Assembly (NCBI GenBank): GCA_945903675.1
Contig: CAMDOP010000144.1
Span: 1-7,890, forward strand
Direction of reading: 5' to 3'
Origin: Crenothrix polyspora
Lineage (GTDB): Bacteria > Pseudomonadota > Gammaproteobacteria > Methylococcales > Methylomonadaceae
Length of the DNA stretch: 7,890 nucleotides
The notes under the pieces were generated by a model. It made no database searches, was not told the DNA's origin, and worked only from the letters and a program-made list of their open reading frames with translations. This document shows, one piece after another, positions 1 through 5,464 of this stretch (the first letter of the stretch is position 1; each line of letters opens with the position of its first letter). The position numbers were made by a program, and so were the translations under genes.

Positions 1-104
1 ACGTCATAAAGGTCTCCAAGTGAAATCAGAATATCTACTTCTGCATCTGGTTCAATATGACCAACAAGGAAATCATCATCTGCAATTGCAATAATATTTT
101 GCAT
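1..104 (-). CDS. Metallophosphoesterase-like protein, N-terminal 34 residues only
   Basis: Partial gene that begins with ATG at 104-102 and runs out of the window at position 1. The visible 34 residues start MQNIIAIADDDFLVG and reach ILISLGDLYD. The hydrophobic strand, an acidic patch and then a second hydrophobic strand ending in G-D-x-x-D match the N-terminal region of calcineurin-like metallophosphoesterases, where the GD motif supplies a metal-ligand Asp. The canonical first D-x-H motif is not evident: the equivalent place reads A-D-D-D. The metal site may therefore be atypical, or this may be a divergent subfamily. A purine-rich GAAGAG lies about 10 nt before the start. The start directly follows the TAA of the SEC-C micro-ORF (TAAATG), so the two may be translationally coupled. 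The assignment rests on little sequence and is moderate; the substrate cannot be guessed. Confidence 0.6.
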   Translation of the reverse strand, partial: MQNIIAIADDDFLVGHIEPDAEVDILISLGDLYD

Positions 105-242
105 TTAATACTTACTCTTCGATATCATTAAACTGAAAGATAATAGATAGGCAAGCAAAGAACACCAGCAGGATTGAAGCAAACAACATTCCTTATAATT
201 TTTGCCACTACCACAGAGACAGAACCCATTCGCAGTTAACAA
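105..242 (-). CDS. SEC-C zinc-binding motif micro-ORF (about 45 aa)
   Basis: Reading the minus strand from about 260 gives an open frame ending in TAA at 107-105. It encodes FCLCGSGKNYKECC, a perfect fit to the SEC-C signature C-x-C-x-S-G-K-x-Y-K-x-C-C known from the SecA C-terminus and many small zinc-binding proteins. Four cysteines would bind one zinc ion. The frame contains no ATG before the motif. The only start candidates are TTG at 242-240 or 245-243, preceded by a weak TAAG, and an in-frame stop lies at 263-261. After the motif the tail is Leu/Ser/Cys-rich and hydrophobic (positions about 180-105), unlike a normal SEC-C protein end. The motif itself is too specific to be chance. It is either a genuine tiny protein with a TTG start or the remnant of a larger SEC-C protein. 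Its stop abuts the ATG of the metallophosphoesterase-like gene. Confidence 0.45.
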   Translation of the reverse strand: MLTANGFCLCGSGKNYKECCLLQSCWCSLLAYLLSFSLMISKSKY

Positions 243-267
243 CAAAAACTGACTTACATGTCAATTT
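241..267 (-). terminator. Possible weak Rho-independent terminator after the CHASE2 gene
   Basis: On the minus strand AAATTGAC (267-260) can pair with GTCAGTTT (253-246), with one T-G wobble, across a 6-nt loop ATGTAA. A short T-rich stretch (TTTTTGTT, 248-241) overlaps the stem end. The stem is AT-rich and the T-tract is interrupted, so termination would be weak. Its position, 25 nt after the CHASE2 stop, is what supports it. Confidence 0.3.
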
Positions 268-291
268 CAACAACATTCAATATTTAAAGTC

Positions 292-1974
292 TTATAACGA
301 CAAATTACTAATACTAAGAAGCATTTTATTACCAATATATTTTGATATTAGCTGAGATTCATCTCTATAACTAATTGGGAACTCATATATATCAAACTTA
401 GAATTAACAATGCCTTCTAAACCAGAATAATTAACTAACTGTTCTTTAAATTCATCGCTGTTATTACCATCTTTTACGATAACAATACACCCTATATCCT
501 CAAGACTGCTTAATATCATATTTTCCCCAAACACATCAAAACACAAAAAAACTCGCTTTAAACCGAAAATCTTTGCTAATTGCACATGTGTTTTATTTAA
601 AAATTTACGGTGACTTCCCGCTTCATAAAATGCTAATACCCCAATTAAACTTGGGGCATCAATCGTTTTAGCCAAAGATCCAAAATGTTCAGGTGAACCT
701 TTAACAATACGCTCAGTAAGATTTTGATGAACCTTTGCCACCATGAAAAAAGCCATCCCATATGTAGCTAATGGCGTCATATCCATGAAATAATTCGTAT
801 AGCTTATCGCTAAAAACATAATGGCAACGGAGCTAAATTCAATAACAGTAAAAAATATATTTAGTTCATCCGCTAAGTTACCTGAACTGAACATATAAGC
901 TAAAAAAAAGACAAATATTATTGCTAACACCGCCATAGCCCAGCGAGGAGCAGGTTTTAAATTAGTACCATTTATTGCATCATCTAATGCTGTAGCAATA
1001 ATTTCATTATCATCAGTTAATGTATTAACAGCCGTTGACTTGGGATTTGATATACCAGGAGCAGATGCCCCAATAACAATATGCTTACCTTTGAACACAT
1101 TCGACCATTTATCTACATCAACATTACTATCACTGAGCGATGCATAATAATCAACAAATGATATTCTTTGATAACTTCCGTGCTTATTACGCCAATTTAA
1201 TGTGTAAGGAGTTGTGGAAACTACTTCCGGCATAATATTTGCCAAACTTATTGCCCGACCAACTAATGTTGGCATAGCCCAACTTTCCTCAATTCTGTTA
1301 AGGTTATATTGGCGTAAAACTCCATCATCATCTCCATCTAAATTCGAGATGCCCATGCTTTTTTGCATTCCTTGCATTCCTGACAAAATTACTGCCACTG
1401 TTGGATTAGATGTTCCTAAAAGTTTTGTGCCAGACAGATCACCAATATGGAGTGCACTTTTACCATCATTTATTTTTGGTAAACGCACCATTGGATAGAC
1501 AACAATTTTTGATGACTGAGCTACTTGATCTAAGATAGCATCACTTTGTTCATTACCTTTATCAGGATCAGTGATTAATACATTAAATATAATAGAACTT
1601 GCTCCGGCACTCTCAATTTCCGAAAGCACTTCTGCTAATACTTCACGCTTCCAGGGCCAGCGCCCAAGGGAAGGAGCTAGTTTGGCTAATGTTTTTTCAT
1701 CAATATCAAGAATAACTATTTGGTGAGATGGCTCGGGTGAAGACCACCGTATTTTTAACATTTTATCTAAAGTACTTTGTTCAGCACCAGATACGCTTAT
1801 TTCAAAAATATTTGATATTAAAATAACTAAAGAGAGAAGTAAGGCAAGACCCCAATAAAATCTTGCCTTAGATTTATAACAAGCATCAGAAACCAATACA
1901 AAATAATGACTGTATATCTGTTTTAAATGCTTTAGCTTTACAAGAGATCTAAAGATTTTTATTGCTTTACCCAT
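292..1974 (-). CDS. CHASE2-domain membrane sensor with unrecognised C-terminal cytoplasmic domain
   Basis: A 560-aa integral membrane protein. A basic N-terminus is followed by a membrane segment at about 40-58, then a large periplasmic CHASE2 domain at about 62-340. Two CHASE2 hallmarks are visible: IVILDIDEKTL followed by GRWPWKRE (87-111), and IGASAPGI with a later VNTLTDDNEIIATALDD (301-332). Three more membrane segments follow at about 345-362, 371-392 and 398-413, the usual CHASE2 topology. The last 145 residues should be cytoplasmic. Known CHASE2 proteins end in a nucleotide cyclase, GGDEF/EAL, or Ser/Thr or His kinase domain. Here none of those motifs is seen; the pattern is alternating strands and helices. 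CHASE2 is an extracytoplasmic sensory domain, so a sensing role is likely but the output is unknown. The start lies 5 nt after the M48 stop with no clear Shine-Dalgarno, suggesting translation is coupled to that gene. Confidence 0.88.
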   Translation of the reverse strand: MGKAIKIFRSLVKLKHLKQIYSHYFVLVSDACYKSKARFYWGLALLLSLVILISNIFEISVSGAEQSTLDKMLKIRWSSPEPSHQIVILDIDEKTLAKLAPSLGRWPWKREVLAEVLSEIESAGASSIIFNVLITDPDKGNEQSDAILDQVAQSSKIVVYPMVRLPKINDGKSALHIGDLSGTKLLGTSNPTVAVILSGMQGMQKSMGISNLDGDDDGVLRQYNLNRIEESWAMPTLVGRAISLANIMPEVVSTTPYTLNWRNKHGSYQRISFVDYYASLSDSNVDVDKWSNVFKGKHIVIGASAPGISNPKSTAVNTLTDDNEIIATALDDAINGTNLKPAPRWAMAVLAIIFVFFLAYMFSSGNLADELNIFFTVIEFSSVAIMFLAISYTNYFMDMTPLATYGMAFFMVAKVHQNLTERIVKGSPEHFGSLAKTIDAPSLIGVLAFYEAGSHRKFLNKTHVQLAKIFGLKRVFLCFDVFGENMILSSLEDIGCIVIVKDGNNSDEFKEQLVNYSGLEGIVNSKFDIYEFPISYRDESQLISKYIGNKMLLSISNLSL

Positions 1975-1979
1975 TAATA

Positions 1980-2903
1980 TTATTTTTTAAATACCAAAAT
2001 ACGATCTTTCGCAGCACTAGGTACGGCATCTAAATCTAGTTCTGGTGTAATAACAGATACTAATTCTGTGATTCGATCAACCGGTGCAGGATGTGTAGCA
2101 AAAAGAAGTGCCATCGTTGAATCCGATTTACCTTTGGTTTCTAATATTTCTAAGACATTTGTTAGTGCCGATGCGTCATAGCCCGCTCTTGCAGCCAATA
2201 CCATGCCGTCTCGATCAGCCTCATATTCTGATGACTTATCAAGACCTCTTGCCATTGCCTTACCAACGATTCCCTGTAGCATATTAATCATTTGATCTGA
2301 TTGACCAATACCACTTGCAGATGCCCCTACTTTGGTACCAAACTCAATTAGCTTTTGTTTTTTAACAACATTGTAATAATGCTTCCTACAAACATGTGCA
2401 ATTTCATGTCCTAATACACTAGCGAGCTCATCTTCCGTTTGAAGAAGATCAAATAATCCCTTTGTGATAAGAACATAGCCACCTGGAGCTGAGAAGGCAT
2501 TAATAGAAGATGTATTAATTACACCAAAAGTCCATGGTAAATTTGATCTCTCTGATTGTGAAGCTACATGTCTACCAACTTTATTAACATAGTTTTGTAA
2601 CTTAAGATCAGCATGTAATTTTGATGCACCAAGAATTTGTGCCGCAAAAATCTTACCAATAGCTAACTCTTCTTCTAGAGTGTCATCCTTGGAGTACATG
2701 AGTAATGTTGAAATACCACTGCTAACGACATCATTATTAGAGTTTTGATTACCCGTTGACTGGGATCCAGGGCTATTTACACCACTAACAGTTCCAACTA
2801 CGTTTTGAATATTTTTTAATTGGTCAAAATTTGTCTGTGTACAAGAAATTAGAGTACAGCTCAATAAGGTTATGAACGTTATTTTTTTTATTAATACACT
2901 CAT
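1980..2903 (-). CDS. M48 family zinc metalloprotease, lipoprotein
   Basis: A 307-aa lipoprotein. The signal peptide ends in lipobox L-I-S-C with lipidated Cys21. A Ser/Asn/Gly-rich linker (about 35-65) leads into a peptidase M48 domain (about 75-285). The zinc-binding HEIAH is at 166-170. The third ligand is in SSEYEAD, with Glu226 and the conserved Asp230, and the family His-Pro motif is at 271-272 in ATHPAPVDRI. All catalytic elements are intact, so an active periplasmic, membrane-tethered protease is expected. Relatives include the LoiP/BepA/YcaL group that acts in outer-membrane protein quality control. It overlaps the SH3 gene upstream by four bases (ATGA) and has its own good ribosome site (AGAGGA, 9 nt before the ATG). 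The CHASE2 gene follows after 5 nt. Family assignment is firm; specific substrates are not inferable. Confidence 0.93.
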   Translation of the reverse strand: MSVLIKKITFITLLSCTLISCTQTNFDQLKNIQNVVGTVSGVNSPGSQSTGNQNSNNDVVSSGISTLLMYSKDDTLEEELAIGKIFAAQILGASKLHADLKLQNYVNKVGRHVASQSERSNLPWTFGVINTSSINAFSAPGGYVLITKGLFDLLQTEDELASVLGHEIAHVCRKHYYNVVKKQKLIEFGTKVGASASGIGQSDQMINMLQGIVGKAMARGLDKSSEYEADRDGMVLAARAGYDASALTNVLEILETKGKSDSTMALLFATHPAPVDRITELVSVITPELDLDAVPSAAKDRILVFKK

Positions 2904-3388
2904 AATATTGAGTCCTCTATATAGACAATTTTCCGAGTTTTAAGATTTACTTCAGAAGCAAAGCTGATACCTTGTTGATTTGTAACTTCTTGAGAAATAA
3001 GTTTATCAAACTCCGTATAATCCGGTTGCGCTTGCTCCAACTCCTTGCCATCCAGCCCTCTCACACCAGATGTAGCAACAATATTGCCACTTGCAGCCCT
3101 TCCTGTATCAGTTAATCCAAACTCCGAAGAAGCTGACTCCGCTTTAATGGTAGAAATTTTAGTCCACCCAGTTACATCACCTGCACTTATTTGCACCCAA
3201 AATCCTTTTCTCTCAAGGACTTTAACATTACCTTTTTTTACTGCTCCCACTACATCGGCATGTATATTTGGTTTAGATAAAAGATCTTGATCAACTAAAA
3301 GCTCGTCAGAAAATGTAAATCCTGAATAAAAAGCAGAAAGCAAGAATCCCGCAACAGCAGAACTTATCTTTTTTATATTTTTTTTCAT
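2900..3388 (-). CDS. Secreted bacterial SH3-domain protein
   Basis: A 162-aa protein. I start it at ATG 3388-3386 (MKKNIKK) because AGGA lies 5 nt before it and the N-terminus is then a normal signal peptide (1 to about 26). An upstream in-frame start at 3406 would add six residues and lacks this ribosome site. Residues about 30-82 form an SH3_3/SH3b-like domain: LLSKPNIHADVVGAVKKG, then the G-F-W-V-Q-I strand and G-W-T-K-I near the end. In such domains these are the strand order and the conserved Trp positions. The C-terminal part (about 95-160) contains TSGVRGLDGKELEQA and a later YTEFDKL, a pattern I associate with SH3 proteins encoded next to M48 peptidases. Bacterial SH3 domains often bind peptidoglycan or peptides; the ligand here is unknown. 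Its stop overlaps the M48 start (ATGA), so the two are very probably co-translated. Confidence 0.85.
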   Translation of the reverse strand: MKKNIKKISSAVAGFLLSAFYSGFTFSDELLVDQDLLSKPNIHADVVGAVKKGNVKVLERKGFWVQISAGDVTGWTKISTIKAESASSEFGLTDTGRAASGNIVATSGVRGLDGKELEQAQPDYTEFDKLISQEVTNQQGISFASEVNLKTRKIVYIEDSIL

Positions 3389-3480
3389 TTTCGTCCTATA
3401 CAACAAATGAGATTGATAATATATTTCCTCAGCCTTTTTTCAGAGAGAACTATTGGAAATAATGAAAGTCCTGTGCCCAT
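3385..3480 (-). CDS. Possible 31-aa leader ORF before the SH3 gene
   Basis: In the 79-nt gap upstream of the SH3 gene an ATG at 3480-3478 opens a frame of 31 codons (MGTGLSLFPIVLSEKRLRKY and on). Its TGA (3387-3385) overlaps the SH3 ATG in an ATGA arrangement. The only ribosome-site candidate is GATAAG about 5 nt upstream. The peptide is basic with a hydrophobic end and matches nothing I recognise. The overlap could be chance in AT-rich DNA, so this is a weak call. Confidence 0.2.
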   Translation of the reverse strand: MGTGLSLFPIVLSEKRLRKYIINLICCIGRK

Positions 3481-3485
3481 AGTAC

Positions 3486-3782
3486 TTATCTAAAAAAATC
3501 CTCTTTATTTTTCTTAAGGAATTCATCCCCATTTTTTAAAACATCTTCTCTAGTTGACTGATCTTTAGGAGGAGAAGAGCTTTTTTTATCAGTATTAGAA
3601 TCTCCCTTTGAATCTAAACTATTCAAGGAATTTTTCATATTACTAGATCCAGCATCAATATTTTCGTGAATGATTTCTCGAATAGAATTCCAATCAAAAA
3701 ATAAATAGACAGAAGTTGCTAAAAAAATAACCAACAAAATCATTTTAATAAATCCAAAACTGAAACCTACGTTAATCCACAT
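3486..3782 (-). CDS. Small single-pass membrane protein of unknown function
   Basis: A 98-aa protein that I do not recognise. Residues about 7-29 form one hydrophobic segment (FSFGFIKMILLVIFLATSVYL), followed by a short amphipathic stretch, a Ser/Asn/Asp/Lys-rich low-complexity linker (about 44-78) and a charged helical tail rich in Lys/Asp/Glu. It is probably anchored in the inner membrane with the hydrophilic tail on one side; topology is undecided. The ribosome site is strong: AAGGTGAT ends 2 nt before the ATG and matches 16S complementarity well. The gene follows a gap carrying two palindromes and precedes the SH3/M48/CHASE2 trio, so it may be the first gene of a second transcription or translation unit. 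Reality of the gene is fairly likely given the ribosome site and gene order; function is unknown. Confidence 0.6.
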   Translation of the reverse strand: MWINVGFSFGFIKMILLVIFLATSVYLFFDWNSIREIIHENIDAGSSNMKNSLNSLDSKGDSNTDKKSSSPPKDQSTREDVLKNGDEFLKKNKEDFFR

Positions 3783-3797
3783 ATATCACCTTTTTTG

Positions 3798-3813
3798 ATA
3801 CTTCATGAAGTAT
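3798..3813. promoter_or_regulatory. Perfect 16-bp palindrome before the 98-aa membrane protein gene
   Basis: ATACTTCATGAAGTAT is an exact 16-bp inverted repeat lying 15 nt before the ATG at 3782. As DNA it could be a dimeric repressor or activator site. As RNA it would form a 6-bp hairpin with a 4-nt loop just before the ribosome site. On the minus strand it is followed by A residues rather than T residues, so it is not a terminator for the operon. Confidence 0.4.
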
Positions 3814-3822
3814 TGTTACCGA

Positions 3823-3835
3823 TAGGATCATCCTA
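3823..3835. promoter_or_regulatory. Second short palindrome directly after the 159-aa gene
   Basis: TAGGAT-C-ATCCTA is an exact 6-bp inverted repeat around one central base. It lies two bases beyond the stop codon of the 159-aa gene (stop at 3840-3838) and 9 nt from the 16-bp palindrome. Two independent perfect palindromes in a 55-nt gap suggest an operator pair or an mRNA processing or stability element. The unit is short, so chance cannot be excluded. Confidence 0.3.
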
Positions 3836-3837
3836 AA

Positions 3838-4317
3838 TTATTTACAGTTATACCCTATAGCAACAGCAACCAGATTATCCTTGGGCATGCTAATGCCACC
3901 AACTATAGTAAATTGTTGCAAATCTGGAGCAGGCAAAGCACTAGTCGCTTTAGATTGTGATTGGGTATACTGAACTGCTTCATTGAGTGCAACACCTTTT
4001 GCTTTATGTTGAGCCATTAAAAGTTCAATTTTTGAACCACTTACACCTTCAGCAAATCCAGTACAGATAACTCTATCATTGCACCCTAATTTTGATTTAA
4101 CTTCACAGCCTTGCATAGAAGAAACTAAATCTGGCTCAGATCCAAAAGCTGAACCATCTTTTAAATCCATAACAATCTGTTCAGGCGTTAATGATTTTTC
4201 ATCTGAAGTTAATTCCCCCAATTGTTTAAACGTATCATGTTTGAAATAATCTAGATTATTACCGACTAAAACCCCAGCACTAAAAACTACAAGCAAAACT
4301 GTTTTTTCATATTTCAT
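3838..4317 (-). CDS. Membrane-anchored or secreted protein with LPP20/FlgT_N-like unit, unknown function
   Basis: A 159-aa protein with an N-terminal hydrophobic segment (about 5-20, no obvious cleavage site, so probably an uncleaved anchor). It has four cysteines (71, 79, 85, 158) that could form disulfides in the periplasm. The C-terminal half holds a strand with ICTGFAEG (84-91), a long Ala-rich helix (IELLMAQHKAKGVALNEAV, about 97-115) and a final strand NLVAVAIGYNC. This order of strand, helix and V-x-V-x strand resembles the FlgT_N/LPP20-like units in the genes upstream. The resemblance is by eye and no family name is certain. A GGGGAT ribosome site lies about 7 nt before the ATG. The upstream gene ends 26 nt earlier, and a gap with two palindromes follows. 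Confidence 0.65.
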   Translation of the reverse strand: MKYEKTVLLVVFSAGVLVGNNLDYFKHDTFKQLGELTSDEKSLTPEQIVMDLKDGSAFGSEPDLVSSMQGCEVKSKLGCNDRVICTGFAEGVSGSKIELLMAQHKAKGVALNEAVQYTQSQSKATSALPAPDLQQFTIVGGISMPKDNLVAVAIGYNCK

Positions 4318-4343
4318 TAAATATCCCCAATAACTAATACAAA

Positions 4344-4733
4344 TTATTTCAAGGTAGGTGATTTTTTAAAAGACTCTGATAAAAGTGATTTTATATGTTT
4401 ACTTAATGCTTGTGATTCCTTATCCACAGCGACTGCGACATAAACATAACCAGTCTCTGAACATGAATCAAACAAATAAACACCATTAAATGTAGCAATC
4501 TTTTCTTTTGTTAGATAAGACTTAGCGACCAACTCTGCTTCAGCCAGAGCTAATTGATGTGCTTCAACATCACCAAGGCTACCACTTTCAGCTTTGCCTA
4601 CCGATATGGTTCTTTCGCTCCCGCCTATTGATGCTTTAGTAATACCAATAGGATAGGATAGGCAAGTTGCACTCTCAGCGAAGACAAAAGGCGAAAATAA
4701 CAACAAAAGTATATAAACTATTTTCATTGCCAT
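4344..4733 (-). CDS. Small secreted protein, diverged relative of its upstream neighbour (LPP20/FlgT_N-like)
   Basis: A 129-aa secreted protein (127 aa if the second ATG, at 4727, is used). Residues 1-19 are a signal peptide ending VFA-E. The mature part begins with C-L-S-Y-P (24-28), then GGSERTISVGKAES, an Ala-rich helix (AHQLALAEAELVAKSYL, 58-74) and a second cysteine (91) before the strand YVYVAVAVDKES. The spacing of the C-x-x-Y-P motif, the double Gly, the helix and C-(x)n-V-x-V-x-V matches the 217-aa protein immediately upstream, so I read the two as diverged duplicates. The two cysteines probably form a disulfide. The FlgT N-terminal and LPP20 lipoprotein folds share this helix-plus-strand pattern. 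The gap from the previous gene is 16 nt and the ribosome site is weak, implying shared translation. Precise function unknown. Confidence 0.65.
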   Translation of the reverse strand: MAMKIVYILLLLFSPFVFAESATCLSYPIGITKASIGGSERTISVGKAESGSLGDVEAHQLALAEAELVAKSYLTKEKIATFNGVYLFDSCSETGYVYVAVAVDKESQALSKHIKSLLSESFKKSPTLK

Positions 4734-4749
4734 TAAATCTATTGAAACC

Positions 4750-5403
4750 TTAAAAATTCTTCAGTCGCTCTGTATGACTAAAACCATCGTTTCCACTTGC
4801 TGGTGCGCTTGGCATTGTGCTGTTCAATGGGGTGTTAGCATTGCTATCGCCTCCTTTTTTTTGGGGCACTTGAGTCATTGTTGGCTGTGCTGATATTGAT
4901 TGGGAAATCTCACCTGCTACATTTCCAGCTAAATCAATAGTTTCAGGCTTAATCCCCACTGTCACCCATACTTCTTTCAATGGTGTATAGCAATCACCTA
5001 AAGGTACAACTCCTCTAAGTAATGCTTGCGTGCTGTTAGCTAAATGCATGAGAGTTTGTTTAACAGCTTTTTTGTTGGCCGTTTTTTCTGCACCCTGCTC
5101 AATTTTCATCTTATCTACAACTCTTGAAACATCTTCATCCTTTTTTATTGTTTCACTTAGAAACTGACTAATTTGAGCTTTAGCTTGCATTGTTGCTTCT
5201 TCTCTAGCATCTCTTATGTCATCAGTATCATCAAAATCAACTGTTGCTGAAGAAGTAGATAATATTTTAAATTTATCTCCACCCAAGGCTTCAACATTCA
5301 TCCCGTCAGAGTAGGGATAGCCTTCACAAGATGCAGACCATGTGACTCCTGAATTAATTATCAGCATTGTTAATGCCAGTATTTTCAACGATCTAATTTT
5401 CAT
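4750..5403 (-). CDS. Secreted LPP20/FlgT_N-like protein, unknown function
   Basis: A 217-aa protein when started at ATG 5403-5401. That start gives a clean signal peptide (1-24, ending WSA-S), whereas a start 14 codons further upstream would bury it. GAG of AAAGAG lies about 10 nt before the ATG. The mature part begins with C-E-G-Y-P (26-30), a strand with GGDKFKILSTSSATVDF, an acidic turn and a long helix rich in Ala/Glu/Lys (about 62-86). Cys138 then precedes the strand EVWVTVGIKPET. This is the strand/helix/strand pattern of FlgT_N and LPP20-type domains. The C-terminal 45 residues are Ser/Pro/Asn/Gly-rich and probably disordered. The next gene encodes a shorter relative with the same cysteine and Y-P positions. 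No lipobox is seen, so it should be soluble in the periplasm or exported. Confidence 0.7.
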   Translation of the reverse strand: MKIRSLKILALTMLIINSGVTWSASCEGYPYSDGMNVEALGGDKFKILSTSSATVDFDDTDDIRDAREEATMQAKAQISQFLSETIKKDEDVSRVVDKMKIEQGAEKTANKKAVKQTLMHLANSTQALLRGVVPLGDCYTPLKEVWVTVGIKPETIDLAGNVAGEISQSISAQPTMTQVPQKKGGDSNANTPLNSTMPSAPASGNDGFSHTERLKNF

Positions 5404-5464
5404 AATTACACATCTCTTTGTTGGATTATAAATAATCGAATACAAGTTAGACTACTTGATACTT

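Noticed and set aside
1214..1498. 94-codon plus-strand open frame
   Set aside because: Lies wholly inside the CHASE2 gene on the opposite strand, with no ribosome site or recognisable product; a shadow frame.
3045..3290. 81-codon plus-strand open frame
   Set aside because: Antisense to the SH3-domain gene, whose motifs and ribosome site are clear; the plus-strand product has no family features.
5425..5430. Perfect TATAAT on the minus strand 22 nt before the 217-aa gene start, as an internal promoter
   Set aside because: No acceptable -35 hexamer at 16-18 nt spacing (AGTCTA at 17), and TATAAT is common in DNA this AT-rich.
5404..5464. CAAGT/ACTTG hairpin in the gap between the LprI-fusion and 217-aa genes as a terminator
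   Set aside because: Only 5 bp, AT-rich and with no following T-tract on the minus strand.
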